Origin: an uncultured Gammaproteobacteria bacterium
GTDB lineage: Bacteria > Pseudomonadota > Gammaproteobacteria > Arenicellales > JAANXG01
Length of the DNA stretch: 44,269 nucleotides
Assembly (NCBI GenBank): GCA_947259175.1
Contig: CAMYKW010000054.1
Location: forward strand, 1-44,269
Direction: 5' to 3'
Numbering within the stretch: position 1 is the first letter of the stretch; each line of letters begins with the position of its first letter. The notes beneath the pieces are model-generated. The model saw only the letters and a program-made list of their open reading frames with translations. It did not search any database and was not told the DNA's origin. The position numbers and the translations under genes were made by a program. This document shows, in pieces, positions 23,786 through 33,043 of this stretch.

Positions 23786-23875
23786 CATCACCGCGGCAAC
23801 CCGCGTCGGCGGCTTGCCGCGGCGCTGTGTTAAGCTATTAAGCCAGTGATGCGCTGACCGCTGGCGGCGCGCTGA

Positions 23876-24583
23876 TTAGCGCGCGCAAAGCGTCTTTGCC
23901 TGTCCAATCCAGTTGTCGCGCAGAATCCGGCCGGAAAATTTAATGATGGACGTTTCCAGATGCTCGATGTCACGCGGCGACAACTCGGCGATCTGTCGGT
24001 AGGAGACGATGCCTTCTTGCTTGAGCTTCTTTTCCAGGCCCGGGCCGATACCGGCAATCTTCTTGAGGTCATCATTGCTGCCAAGCTCAAGCTGTACCGA
24101 TGCCGTGGCCGCTTTCGCGCGCAGCGCCGGTTTTTTCGCTGTCGGGGCAGGGGCCTGGGTGGTCGCCGTCGCCTTGCGCCGGGTGCGTTTCGCCGTCCTG
24201 GGTTTGCGCGAGCCGGCCTCGGTTTTCTGCGTTAACGATGCCCAGTTCTGGGTGCTACGCGTCACCAGACTGAACCAGTAATCCCAAGCCTGTTTTTGCA
24301 GGTCGAGGCAGGTGTGCACGGTGCGTGTCCCGTACCGCGAGGCCTGCAAGTAGGCATCCGGCTTCAAGCCTTTCTTGATCTGCTCCGCGGAACGCAGCGC
24401 CCAGTCCGACGGCAACTTGCGGGACGGCGACTGCAAACCGGTCCAGCCGGGATTGGACCAGGGGTTTTTCGCCCACAACTGTGACCAGTTGGCAGGGGCG
24501 CTGAAATCCGCGGGCGTCATCCATAAGCGTTGTTGGGCCTGCCGCCAATAATTGGTGAAATCTTCGAAAATTCGTTGTTGCAC
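23876..24583 (-). CDS. Phasin-like / helix-hairpin-helix fusion protein
   Basis: 235 aa from GTG at 24583, which has an AGGAG site 7 bases upstream. Residues 1-115 are aromatic and amphipathic (VQQRIFEDFTNYWRQAQQRLW, then QASRYGTRTVHTCLDLQKQAWDYWFSLVTRST), similar to polyhydroxyalkanoate-granule phasins. A basic Lys/Arg/Ala/Pro linker spans about 120-165. The C-terminus (about 170-230) is a helix-hairpin-helix-like domain: DDLKKIAGIGPGLEKKLKQEGIVSYRQIAELSPRDIEHLE. The basic linker plus this domain may bind nucleic acid, so the protein could tether granules to DNA. The phasin call is by pattern only. Confidence 0.75.
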   Translation of the reverse strand: MQQRIFEDFTNYWRQAQQRLWMTPADFSAPANWSQLWAKNPWSNPGWTGLQSPSRKLPSDWALRSAEQIKKGLKPDAYLQASRYGTRTVHTCLDLQKQAWDYWFSLVTRSTQNWASLTQKTEAGSRKPRTAKRTRRKATATTQAPAPTAKKPALRAKAATASVQLELGSNDDLKKIAGIGPGLEKKLKQEGIVSYRQIAELSPRDIEHLETSIIKFSGRILRDNWIGQAKTLCAR

Positions 24584-24625
24584 GGGGTATCTCCTGGGTG
24601 CGTTGAGTACCGATATTCAAGCCCC

Positions 24626-24654
24626 CTTATAACAATAATTATTGTGCAGTGCAA
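24626..24654 (-). promoter_or_regulatory. Sigma-70-type promoter of the phasin-like gene
   Basis: On the minus strand TTGCAC (-35, 24649-24654) is separated by exactly 17 bases from TATAAG (-10, 24626-24631), 42 bases before the GTG. The -35 sits in a near-palindrome TTGTTGCACTGCACAA, reminiscent of TGCA-rich sites reported upstream of phasin genes. Confidence 0.6.
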
Positions 24655-24763
24655 CAATTCAGCGCCTATCGGCGTGCGGAATCGGTGCAAATTTCCGGGA
24701 TCTGCCGCATCGTTTCCGGGTGACGGGCGGGATCGATCGCCTGTGAAGCCCGGCGCGGTCGTC

Positions 24764-26167
24764 TCAGTGTGCGATTCGGGCGAGGTCGACGGTTTGTCCG
24801 GGGCGGGCGACGCTGACCGGAGCGCGCAGGTCGCGTTCGAGTTTGGTTGCAAGGGCCCGGGCGGACGCGGTCTCGCCGTGGACCAAAATCAGGCGCGGCC
24901 GGTTGTTGAATCCGCCGTACCAGCGGCACAGGTCCTGCTGATCGCCATGGGCCGATAATCCACCGACGGTGTGAATCTTCGCCGCAACTTTGATGGTTTC
25001 GCCGCGAATCCGGACATGCCGGCGGCCGTCCACCAGTTGTCTGCCCAGGGAACCCCGGGCCTGGTATCCGACGATGATGACGTGGCACTCGCGTCGCCAC
25101 AGGTTGTGCTTGAGATGATGCACGATGCGGCCGCCATTACACATGCCGCTCCCCGCGATGACTATCGCTCCGCTTTTCAGGCGATTTATGACGCGCGATT
25201 CTTGCACCGTTCTGGTGAGATGCAGGTTTGCCAATTCAGGCATTTCGTTGATCCGCCGGCGCAGCTTGGTTGCCTCCTCATCGTACAGGTGAGGGTAGTC
25301 CCAGTAGATCTTGCTCACCTCGATCGCCATCGGGCTATCCAGGAATACCCGCCAGTTTTCAAGTTTCCATTGCTTATAGTGTTTGCCAAGCATATACAAA
25401 ATGTCCTGACTGCGGCCGATGGCGAAGGCGGGGATCAGGATATTGCCGTGTTCGTGCGCCGCGTTCTTGATGATATCGCCGATCTCGCGGATGGTGCTGT
25501 TGCGGTCACGATGTGCGCGCCCGCCGTATGTGCTTTCCATTAAAACCACGTCCGCATCCTCAACGACACTGGGATCATGCAGGATGGGAGTGTCATATTG
25601 TCCAAGGTCGCCACTGAAAACCAGAGTGCGTTGTAACGTTCCCTCGCTCAATGTGACTTCGACGATGGCCGAGCCCATGATATGTCCGGCGTCGTGAAAA
25701 CGAATACTGACGCCGGGCAGTATTTCCTCGCGTTTCCGGTATGCAAAACCATTTATTTTCGCCAGCGTTTGTTTGACATGCTCCCGCAGATAGAGCGGCT
25801 CGATGGTCAGCAACCCTTTACGCAAGCGGCGCCGGTTCTCGGCCTCGGTGTCACGTTCATTCAAATCCGCTGCGTCCAGCAGCAGTACGCGGCAGAGGTC
25901 CTTGGTTGCATTTTGAGCATAAATCGGCCCGTTAAAACCGCGCTTGACGAGCAGTGGCAACCGGCCGGAATGATCGAGGTGCGTGTGGCTCAACACCACC
26001 GCGTCGATCTGATCCGCGGCAAAGGGAAATTCGTCGTGGTTTCGGTCTTCGTCCTTTCTGCTTCCCTGGATCATTCCACAGTCGAGTAATAGTTTGTATG
26101 GACCGACGTGGAGGATATGACACGACCCGGTTACTTCGCCGGCAGCGCCGAAAAATTCGAGCTTCAT
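24764..26167 (-). CDS. Beta-CASP metallo-beta-lactamase RNA-processing hydrolase
   Basis: 467 aa. The MBL part has HTHLDHSGRLP (61-71, metal ligands), DAGHIMGSAIVE and SGDLG. The beta-CASP insertion has MESTYGGRAH (about 210-219) and PAFAIGRSQDILYML. The C-terminal RNA-metabolism segment has AGSGMCNGGRIVHHL, ARGSLGRQLVDG and THxxGLSAHGDQ (VGGLSAHGDQQDL). This is the architecture of CPSF73/Ysh1-like exo- and endonucleases found in many proteobacteria. It is a single minus-strand gene upstream of the phasin-like gene. Confidence 0.92.
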   Translation of the reverse strand: MKLEFFGAAGEVTGSCHILHVGPYKLLLDCGMIQGSRKDEDRNHDEFPFAADQIDAVVLSHTHLDHSGRLPLLVKRGFNGPIYAQNATKDLCRVLLLDAADLNERDTEAENRRRLRKGLLTIEPLYLREHVKQTLAKINGFAYRKREEILPGVSIRFHDAGHIMGSAIVEVTLSEGTLQRTLVFSGDLGQYDTPILHDPSVVEDADVVLMESTYGGRAHRDRNSTIREIGDIIKNAAHEHGNILIPAFAIGRSQDILYMLGKHYKQWKLENWRVFLDSPMAIEVSKIYWDYPHLYDEEATKLRRRINEMPELANLHLTRTVQESRVINRLKSGAIVIAGSGMCNGGRIVHHLKHNLWRRECHVIIVGYQARGSLGRQLVDGRRHVRIRGETIKVAAKIHTVGGLSAHGDQQDLCRWYGGFNNRPRLILVHGETASARALATKLERDLRAPVSVARPGQTVDLARIAH

Positions 26168-26324
26168 TGCGTAGCGTATCTCGGTTCTTTATCTGACTTC
26201 ACAAGACCAAGCGGCGCCGGATGGCGTCGTCACGAGGACACCACGTAATTTCTAGACCGGTGATGTTGTGTGGTGCGTGCGTTAATGCGCGATTATGCTC
26301 TATTCGATGGCGACCTGTCTCGGG

Positions 26325-26657
26325 CTACTTGCATCGAAATTGTGGTGCGGCGCCGATCACCTTCTGGGCGGTCAGGCGCGCTACCTGATCTACCGCAACA
26401 CCGTTGTTCCGGGCGATGCGTTCGTACTCAGCCTTACGCTTGCCGTTCACAGAGTTAACCATTGCGTGCACATCTGCGGGTGCGCTGGGATTGGCCACGC
26501 GCGCATAACCGTTATCCTGCTCGCAAACCCAACCAGCGGATTTTGCCTGCGACATATTTGCGGCCAATGTGTGGGCGCCGATGATTAAGCCCATCACTAA
26601 TAGCATTGCGCTGGAAATGTTGCGTACAGAGAATCTTTTCACCGTGCATCTCCTCAT
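26325..26657 (-). CDS. ydbL: YdbL-family (DUF1318) periplasmic protein
   Basis: 110 aa with an N-terminal signal peptide (MLLVMGLIIGAHTLAA, cut near residue 33). The mature part matches DUF1318: AKSAGWVCEQDNGYARVANPS, then VNGKRKAEYERIARNNGVAVDQVARLTAQKVI. The ATG at 26657 overlaps the ynbE stop (TGATG); a GTG at 26642 with AGGAG 7 bases upstream is a serious alternative. In E. coli YdbL supports the YdbH-YnbE lipid bridge. Confidence 0.9.
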   Translation of the reverse strand: MRRCTVKRFSVRNISSAMLLVMGLIIGAHTLAANMSQAKSAGWVCEQDNGYARVANPSAPADVHAMVNSVNGKRKAEYERIARNNGVAVDQVARLTAQKVIGAAPQFRCK

Positions 26658-26860
26658 CAGAACAGTTCCTTGTTTTCCGACAAAAGGTTATCGATATCTT
26701 TCTCCACCTTGACTCTTATCTCGTGTTCGATCTTGACATTCATATTGATTTCTATGGGTTTGTCCGGCGCCTGTACCTTCACGGTCGGTGCGCAGGCCAA
26801 CGGCAGACCGGCAAACAACATGGTCACCGCTGCAATATAGATTGTGCGTCGATTTGTCAT
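26657..26860 (-). CDS. ynbE: YnbE-like outer-membrane lipoprotein
   Basis: 67 aa from ATG at 26860; the earlier in-frame start at 26923 would add 21 non-family residues. The signal ends in the lipobox LACAP, with lipidated Cys at about 23. The mature sequence TVKVQAPDKPIEINMNVKIEHEIRVKVEKDIDNLL is typical of YnbE. In E. coli YnbE self-assembles as beta-strands in the outer membrane and completes the bridge with YdbH. It lies between ydbH and ydbL in the same order as in E. coli. Confidence 0.92.
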   Translation of the reverse strand: MTNRRTIYIAAVTMLFAGLPLACAPTVKVQAPDKPIEINMNVKIEHEIRVKVEKDIDNLLSENKELF

Positions 26861-26937
26861 AGAATTGTGAATCTCAATTTGACGGGTATTGTACCCACAT
26901 ATTCCTGAACCGGAACTGAACATATCGTGCCGGCGCG

Positions 26938-29262
26938 TTACCTGTTGATTTGAATATCCCTCAATATCTGCTTGGCGAAATCACCCTTTAATAACTGACT
27001 GCGTAGCATCATCGGCAGCTCTCCGGTCAGATTGAGATTAAACGCTATGGGGTAGCCATTGTATAGTTCGGGATTCCGTCCTTCTAGCCTCATTCGAATC
27101 CGGTAGTCGCCCCCTGGATCGTAACTGATCGAGATTTTCAGTGTATCGTAGCGAAAATCCTGCAAAGCCTGTAGCGCAATATTATCCGTAGGCGCCATGG
27201 CCGGCCCGGCTGTGTGATAACGCAAGCTGCCCGGTATCGTGCTGTGAAATTCGGCGTCTTTAATTTCGATTCCGTCGTGCAACAGCGCCAGCGGAATCGT
27301 GCCGTCCAGACGGCCGCTGCCGGATAAACCCGGTTGATCGATCATTGCCAGCAAGCGGCCGAAATCAAGGCCCGTGACGCTGACCGCCACACGGTGATCC
27401 TTGTTGCTCAGATCTGTAGTCGTGGGCTTCACGGCGAACACGCCATCGAGAATATGCATGCTGGCTGAGTCAACTGTGATCGCCGTATCGAGGATACGCA
27501 AGCCGACTGCAATGTCGGTGACCATCATCTCGCCCGCCACTTTAGCCTGCGCGACATTGCTGTGCACGACATAGTCGCCGGCGAATACATCCTGACTGAG
27601 CAAGTTGATATCGAGATGCGTGAATTCCGTGTTGTCGATGCTACCCTTGATGCCGGCCCCGCTCAGCTCCAATGTGCTTTTGGTGTCACCATTCCAGACA
27701 AATCGGGCATTACCGGATAAAGCTCCGGACACGAACTTCAAACCGAGCCAGTTCTTGTCAAACAGCGGTTGTACGAACGACCAAAGGTTGGAAATGTCGA
27801 GTTCGTCGATAGATATGATCGCGGCCAAGGCAGTGCCTCTGGGTCCCAGACGCCACTTGGCAAACATTTTCTTGTCTAGAGACGCTCCGCCCGTCGCGGT
27901 GATCCTTCGGTCTTGATGGTCGAATTTACCTGCAAGCGACAGGGCGTTCATAGCCTTCGGCCAATCGCGCATTCTCACACCAGCCGCGGTGAAGCTTCCC
28001 GTGGCTTGCAACCGCCGGTCGGTGTTGAATGTGGCCTCGGCGTTCAGGACGTCGGCGATTATATTGAGTGACGGCAGCGCGGGATGCGTTGCCGACGCTC
28101 GCAACTCCACGCGGCTGTGTTCCGCTAACGGCACGACCTTCCCCGAGAGTCGAAGTTGCTGCGCACGCACGGGCGTGCTGGGATCGAGATAGACTTCCAG
28201 GGCGTTCGCGTTCGCCACGAACGAGTCGACGGTCGTCCGCCACCCGCCATCACCATGGACCGCATGCAATTCGGCCTGTATGTCGAAACTCGCCTCGGGG
28301 GCAATTATCGACGCCTTTTCGTCTCCCCATCGTACATCGGTAAACCGCAATCGTGACTTGGGCGATACGGTGAGTCGCAACTGATCGTTTTTCACTAGCA
28401 CCTTGAAATCGACATGCCCTGCGAGCACCATCCCTTGCTGCCGAAGTCCGCGCCAGGCGCTTTGCCCGTCTCCCGTGAATTCGAACCGATCACCGGTGGT
28501 TTTCAGTTGCCCATTCAGACTCAGTGTTCCATGGTCGATGGAGATTTCTTGCAGGGTCGCGCGAACGTTTTCCGGGATCAGCGGATTGCCAAGCGACCAC
28601 TTCCGCAGCTGATGAAGTTGCACCGTTCCATCGAGCTTGGTGTCGGCGGTGAACGGATCACTGGCGGTGAGTTTGGCCACCGACTCGCCGCCAGCGGTTA
28701 TCACCACCGCTGCGTTGAGTCGCTCAGGATCGGCGGCGAGTTCCAGTTTCTGGCGCGGATCCGTAAACAACGCCACCGTATTGCCGTCCCGTGTGGCGAG
28801 TTCCAATTCCCCCGCGAAAGCGCTGCGTCCCCATTCGGAGTCCATCGTAACCTGCGCGTGTTTAATACGCATTGGGGGTATCGGTGGCAGTCTTCCCGCA
28901 GCGACGGTGCCCGACTCCTCGGTCTTCGGCGGCGCCTGGCGCCAGGAAATCTCACCGGTTTCCGCGGTGACCTCGATGACGCTCAAATCCACGAGCCGAT
29001 AGCGAGCGGTCAGATTCCGCAGGTCTACGACCACGGGTCCGTAATCGGTCTTGCTGTGGAACGAGACACGGCGGAACACGGTATTATCCAGGCGCACCGA
29101 ATCGACTTCGACGATTACAGATTCGAGTCCGTTGCGCTCGGCCACCGATTGGGCGACCATGCGCATGATATGGGGAAGACCGAGCCAGGCGCCGGCGAAC
29201 AGCAGTATCAACAGCGCAATGACTCCGCCGAGGCGAAAATAACGATTGCTCGCGTCAGGCAT
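26938..29262 (-). CDS. ydbH: YdbH-like AsmA/TamB-type intermembrane phospholipid transport protein
   Basis: 774 aa from ATG at 29262 (a TTG at 29307 is less likely). A single N-terminal membrane helix (about 9-27, GVIALLILLFAGAWLGLP) anchors it in the inner membrane. The rest is a long, mostly beta, repeat-like periplasmic domain. The C-terminal end NIALQALQDFRYDTLKISISYDPGGDYRIRMRLEGRNPELYNGYPIAFNLNLTGEL is the YdbH/dicarboxylate-transport family signature. With TamB and YhdP, YdbH moves phospholipids to the outer membrane in E. coli. First gene of a three-gene operon. Confidence 0.92.
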   Translation of the reverse strand: MPDASNRYFRLGGVIALLILLFAGAWLGLPHIMRMVAQSVAERNGLESVIVEVDSVRLDNTVFRRVSFHSKTDYGPVVVDLRNLTARYRLVDLSVIEVTAETGEISWRQAPPKTEESGTVAAGRLPPIPPMRIKHAQVTMDSEWGRSAFAGELELATRDGNTVALFTDPRQKLELAADPERLNAAVVITAGGESVAKLTASDPFTADTKLDGTVQLHQLRKWSLGNPLIPENVRATLQEISIDHGTLSLNGQLKTTGDRFEFTGDGQSAWRGLRQQGMVLAGHVDFKVLVKNDQLRLTVSPKSRLRFTDVRWGDEKASIIAPEASFDIQAELHAVHGDGGWRTTVDSFVANANALEVYLDPSTPVRAQQLRLSGKVVPLAEHSRVELRASATHPALPSLNIIADVLNAEATFNTDRRLQATGSFTAAGVRMRDWPKAMNALSLAGKFDHQDRRITATGGASLDKKMFAKWRLGPRGTALAAIISIDELDISNLWSFVQPLFDKNWLGLKFVSGALSGNARFVWNGDTKSTLELSGAGIKGSIDNTEFTHLDINLLSQDVFAGDYVVHSNVAQAKVAGEMMVTDIAVGLRILDTAITVDSASMHILDGVFAVKPTTTDLSNKDHRVAVSVTGLDFGRLLAMIDQPGLSGSGRLDGTIPLALLHDGIEIKDAEFHSTIPGSLRYHTAGPAMAPTDNIALQALQDFRYDTLKISISYDPGGDYRIRMRLEGRNPELYNGYPIAFNLNLTGELPMMLRSQLLKGDFAKQILRDIQINR

Positions 29263-29654
29263 AGTGTGATACCGCGACCTGAAGTGTGAGTTCAATTGGC
29301 ATGACAAACGCGATCCGTAATGGTGTCCGGGGCGCGCTTGAGCTTCGGTTGCCGTAGTTTGTCATAACCGGGCGCTATAATCCCGCCGCCGTTGATCCGT
29401 CACCGAGACGGTTTCGCGGAATGCGCCGATACCTCTGTTAACTGCCGTGGGACGTGCTGGTACAAAAACCGTAGATTCCGAATTGCATGAATCGCCGGAC
29501 GATCTAGGCTTAAACTATGGGGACGCGAAAGATGTTTTGCCAAGCCATAGCGGCGGCGTCTGTTGACAGCCGATCACGCATGGACGTTTCGCGCCGCAGG
29601 AGCGACTGCGATACCCGCAAGTGCGGGGCGTGCCGGACATTCAGGTAACGAAAA
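29263..29654. other. 392-base divergent intergenic region
   Basis: It lies between ydbH and the histidine phosphatase gene. It contains an 8-bp inverted pair TGACAAAC (29302-29309) / GTTTGTCA (29357-29364) and a TATAAT at about 29380. I could not place a -35 at normal spacing, and no convincing gene is seen. Confidence 0.4.
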
Positions 29655-30164
29655 ATGAGCAAAGAATTAATCTTGTTGCGACATGCCAAGTCATCTTGGG
29701 ACAGCGGCGCGACGCGCGATTTTGATCGTCCATTGAACAAGCGTGGGCTGCGCAACGCGCCGCTCATGGGCCGGTGGTTGAGACAAAAAGACATTATTCC
29801 GGATCACATCACGAGTTCTCCGGCAAAACGCGCGGAACTGACTGTGAGAGCGGTGATCCGGGAATTAGGATTGACGCCGGACCAAGTCGTGTTTGACGAT
29901 GATCTGTACCTCGGCGATTCTCTCGCCTTGCTACAGGCACTGGAGAGATTTCCAGGTGACTCGCAATGCGGACTATTGGTGGGGCACAATCCGGGGCTGG
30001 AAGATTTGCTGCAGTACCTGTGTGGTGACGTGGCTCGTAGAACCCGTGATGGAAAGATCCTCGTCACCGCCGCCCTGGCGCGCATAGCAATACCGGATGG
30101 CTGGCGTAGCTTGCGACGTGAAAGTTGTGAATTGATCGAAGTGGTACGACCGAAAGAGCTGTAA
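29655..30164 (+). CDS. SixA-like histidine phosphatase
   Basis: 169 aa of the histidine-phosphatase superfamily. LLRHAKSSWD (7-16) holds the catalytic His, SSPAKRAELTVRAVI (about 55-69) the second arginine, and LLVGHNPGLEDLLQYL (about 110-125) the second catalytic His. It is a distinct subtype from the SixA at 22342 (RHA rather than RHG). Likely substrates are phosphohistidine or small phosphoesters. AGG lies 9 bases before the ATG. Confidence 0.87.
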   Translation: MSKELILLRHAKSSWDSGATRDFDRPLNKRGLRNAPLMGRWLRQKDIIPDHITSSPAKRAELTVRAVIRELGLTPDQVVFDDDLYLGDSLALLQALERFPGDSQCGLLVGHNPGLEDLLQYLCGDVARRTRDGKILVTAALARIAIPDGWRSLRRESCELIEVVRPKEL

Positions 30165-30224
30165 TCGCACTAAGCTACGTTCATGCGTGTGCGCCGATTG
30201 CGGCCAAATTGCCGGCAACACCCG

Positions 30225-30854
30225 CTATCCTGATTTCCCCCAAAGTTGCTCGAGTCGTCGATCACGGCCACACCCGTGGCGATATAACTTATATCGCAGC
30301 GGGTTCTTTAGATAATAATCCTGATGATATTTCTCCGCCGGATAGAACTCGGGCGCCTGTGTAACCTCGGTGACTACCGGTTCCGGAAAGGATTTGGTGG
30401 CTTCAACGTGTTTTTTGGATTCCTCCGCGAGACGTTCTTGTTCGGCGTCATGATAAAAAATGCCCGCTCGATACTGACTGCCCCGGTCGCAAAATTGTCG
30501 ATCCGGCGTGGTCGGATCGATGTTCCTCCAAAAAACCTCCAATAGTTTCTGGTAACTGATCTTGGTCGGATCGTACTCGACTTGCACGGCTTCGGTGTGA
30601 CCGGTGGTGCCCGAAGATACCTGCTTGTATGTGGGGTTTTTGGTGCTGCCTCCGGTATAACCGGATGTGGTGGATATCACTCCGTCCAGTTCATCATACG
30701 GATGCTCCATGCACCAAAAACAACCCCCGGCGAAAGTCGCGATTGCGTAGCTGTTTTGCTCGGTATTCTTGGGTGACGACGTGTCTGCGTGGGTGTTGAT
30801 AAAAATCAATGCCGCAGGGAGCCATAGCGCCAGCGAGGTATAATATTTCCGCAT
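30225..30854 (-). CDS. msrA: Periplasmic peptide-methionine (S)-S-oxide reductase MsrA
   Basis: 209 aa. An N-terminal signal peptide (LALWLPAALIFINTHA, cut near residue 23) sends it to the periplasm. The MsrA core has GGCFWCMEHPYDELDGV (catalytic Cys45 and nearby Cys48), SGYTGG, CDRGSQYRAGIFYH and the terminal AEKYHQDYYLKNPLRYKLYRHGCGRDRR. It reduces methionine-S-sulfoxide in exported proteins. It converges on the histidine-phosphatase gene and diverges from the DUF488 gene. Confidence 0.92.
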   Translation of the reverse strand: MRKYYTSLALWLPAALIFINTHADTSSPKNTEQNSYAIATFAGGCFWCMEHPYDELDGVISTTSGYTGGSTKNPTYKQVSSGTTGHTEAVQVEYDPTKISYQKLLEVFWRNIDPTTPDRQFCDRGSQYRAGIFYHDAEQERLAEESKKHVEATKSFPEPVVTEVTQAPEFYPAEKYHQDYYLKNPLRYKLYRHGCGRDRRLEQLWGKSG

Positions 30855-30953
30855 GTTCCGACCTGAGAATTGGTTGTTGATTGAGTGTATGACCGCTGAT
30901 CAGCGATTTTGTTTCTTCATGGTTGTTACCAGCATCTCGTAGGATAATGCAGC

Positions 30954-31493
30954 GTGATTACAGTCAATACGATTGGCCACAGCAACCGTCCGCAGCATGA
31001 GTTTCTCCTGCTGTTGCAGGAACTTGAAGTCAAGGCACTGGTCGATGTGCGCGCCGTACCGCGCTCCGGCCGCTATCTGCAGTTCAATGCCGACTCTCTG
31101 CGCGAGGCCTGTGGTCAAGCATCGATCACCTATCATTGGGCGGGGAGGCAGTTAGGGGGTATGCGCGCACCCGCCGCGGACTCGCCGAACACCCTGCTGG
31201 AAGGCGGATTGCGCGGCTATGCCGATCACATGAATTCACCGGTGTTTAGAACCGGGATCAACCAGCTCGTCAATCTCGCAACGGGAGTGACGGTGGCAAT
31301 CATGTGCGCGGAACGGTGTTTCCGCAACTGCCACCGCGCCTTGATCGCAGATTATTTGACGATTCGCGGTGTGACGGTAATGCATATCATGACCAAAGGG
31401 GATGTCCGGCGGCACTCGTTGCGGCCGGAGGCCCGCCAAGCGGCGCAGGGCATCGTTTACGATCGCGGTGTGCAGGGCACGCTGGATGTCTGA
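30954..31493 (+). CDS. DUF488 domain protein
   Basis: 179 aa from GTG at 30954, with AGG about 12 bases upstream. The DUF488 pattern is clear: NTIGHSNRPQHEFLLLL (about 4-20), VDVRAVPRSGRYLQFN (about 31-46), and IMCAERCFRNCHRALIADYL (about 115-135) with conserved Cys-Ala-Glu and Cys-His. The function of the family is not established. A single gene between two oxidative-repair and detoxification genes. Confidence 0.87.
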   Translation: MITVNTIGHSNRPQHEFLLLLQELEVKALVDVRAVPRSGRYLQFNADSLREACGQASITYHWAGRQLGGMRAPAADSPNTLLEGGLRGYADHMNSPVFRTGINQLVNLATGVTVAIMCAERCFRNCHRALIADYLTIRGVTVMHIMTKGDVRRHSLRPEARQAAQGIVYDRGVQGTLDV

Positions 31494-31554
31494 CGCAGTC
31501 ACCGTCCGGCAGCCCGGGTCGGAGAAAACGCGAGTACCAAGCTGAATGAATGTC

Positions 31555-31995
31555 TTACATCTTCAGGGGTTTCACCGGTTCCTGCATCCATGCGTTTGAT
31601 TCTCTCCAATCCACTTGCGGGTCGTCGACATACAATTCGATTTCGTTGCCGTCAGGATCGCGAAGATAAAGACTTTGACTTACCGTGTGATCGGATTGAC
31701 CGTCGATTTGGTGGCCCAGGGTGACAATGCGCTGTCTGGCGGCCCGTAAAACGTCCAGCGATTCGCCTATTTTCCAGCCGATATGATATAGACCCACGCG
31801 CCGTCCGCTCAGAGGTCCGGGTGCATCGCCAACCTCGATAAGTAACAATTCGTGGTGAGTACGTCCCCCGGTGAGCATGGTGGCGCGATCGTTGAAAAGA
31901 TTGCCTTTGGGTGTCAGGCCGACGATATGCGTGTAAAACTCTACCGAGCGTTTCAAATCGCGTACATAGAGTACTACGTGACCTAGTTCAGGCAT
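31555..31995 (-). CDS. VOC-family (glyoxalase/dioxygenase-like) protein
   Basis: 146 aa. One or two beta-alpha-beta-beta-beta modules: LGHVVLYVRDLKRSVEFYTHIVGL (about 3-26, metal His) and YHIGWKIGESLDVLRAARQRIV, then LYLRDPDGNEIELYVD (about 110-125, metal Glu). This is the vicinal-oxygen-chelate superfamily, which includes glyoxalase I and extradiol dioxygenases. The substrate cannot be fixed from sequence. It diverges from the cytosolic msrA. Confidence 0.85.
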   Translation of the reverse strand: MPELGHVVLYVRDLKRSVEFYTHIVGLTPKGNLFNDRATMLTGGRTHHELLLIEVGDAPGPLSGRRVGLYHIGWKIGESLDVLRAARQRIVTLGHQIDGQSDHTVSQSLYLRDPDGNEIELYVDDPQVDWRESNAWMQEPVKPLKM

Positions 31996-32252
31996 GGATT
32001 CTCACTGCTATCGACTTACCGCACCGTCGGTGCCATCAATACCGGGCTTGCAATCAAGATACCCGACTGAGTGTGAATGATAACTGAATTTATCTCCCGA
32101 GCCACCGCACATGTCCGGATCATTGGCGGCGGATGTGGCCGTCCTGGCGGGTCCGGCGCATTCGAACAATCTAGTTTGAGCCCTTGCGGCATAAAAACCG
32201 TTAAAATGCTCCACGAGCTTGAAGTCGCCAGCGAACTACGCGAGACACGATC

Positions 32253-32885
32253 ATGATGCTATTCAGAAATAAAACCGAAATGCCCGATCGGGCGCGGGCG
32301 CTGCCGGGTCGGGCACAAGCCATGGAAGTACCCAGTAAGCACTACGTTACCGGACATCCACTGCAACCCCCTTTCCCGGCGGGTAGCGAGCAGGCCTTAT
32401 TCGGTATGGGATGTTTCTGGGGCGCCGAACGGACTTTCTGGCAGATCCAAGGCGTATATACCACGGCGGTAGGCTACGCCGGCGGCTATACGGCCAATGC
32501 CACGTATGAAGAGGTGTGCAGCGGGAAGACCGGGCACAACGAAGTGGTGCTGATAGTGTTCGATTCGGAAGTCATCGATTACGATCAAATATTGCAGATT
32601 TTCTGGGAATCCCATGATCCCACTCAAGGGATGAGGCAGGGCAATGATGTCGGAACGCAGTACCGTTCCGGTATTTACACCTTCACGCCCGCTCAGCACA
32701 GCGCAGCACTGGCGTCAAAACAGGCCTATCAAAGTCGGCTCGACGATGCGGGGTTCGGTACGATTACCACCGAGATTATTGAAGCGCCGGAGTTCTATTA
32801 CGCGGAGCAATACCATCAACAATACCTCGCCAAGAATCCGCTCGGTTATTGCGGCTTGGGCGGCACCGGCGTTTGTTATTCGTAA
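32253..32885 (+). CDS. msrA: Cytosolic peptide-methionine (S)-S-oxide reductase MsrA
   Basis: 210 aa, E. coli-type MsrA with no signal peptide. Catalytic Cys54 lies in [47 protein letters not shown] and the C-terminal resolving-Cys tail [10 protein letters not shown] are all present. The first 25 residues are a typical N-terminal extension. It repairs S-methionine sulfoxide in cytoplasmic proteins. With the periplasmic copy at 30225 the window covers both compartments. Confidence 0.93.
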   Translation: MMLFRNKTEMPDRARALPGRAQAMEVPSKHYVTGHPLQPPFPAGSEQALFGMGCFWGAERTFWQIQGVYTTAVGYAGGYTANATYEEVCSGKTGHNEVVLIVFDSEVIDYDQILQIFWESHDPTQGMRQGNDVGTQYRSGIYTFTPAQHSAALASKQAYQSRLDDAGFGTITTEIIEAPEFYYAEQYHQQYLAKNPLGYCGLGGTGVCYS

Positions 32886-33043
32886 CCGCCGTGGCGGTCC
32901 AGACACGCCTGTCGCCAGCCATAGTCGAGAGGTAAAGCCGGCGTGGACGGGCAGGGATATACATCGGCGTCAGTTGGACAAAGTAGACGGATTTGCCGCG
33001 AACCGAAAGGGCGACCAGGGAAATCTACCGCCATGCATCATCG

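Noticed and set aside
32008-32214. Minus-strand 68-codon frame upstream of the VOC gene
   Set aside because: GTG start, no ribosome site, no recognisable family; it overlaps the region where the cytosolic msrA promoter should lie.
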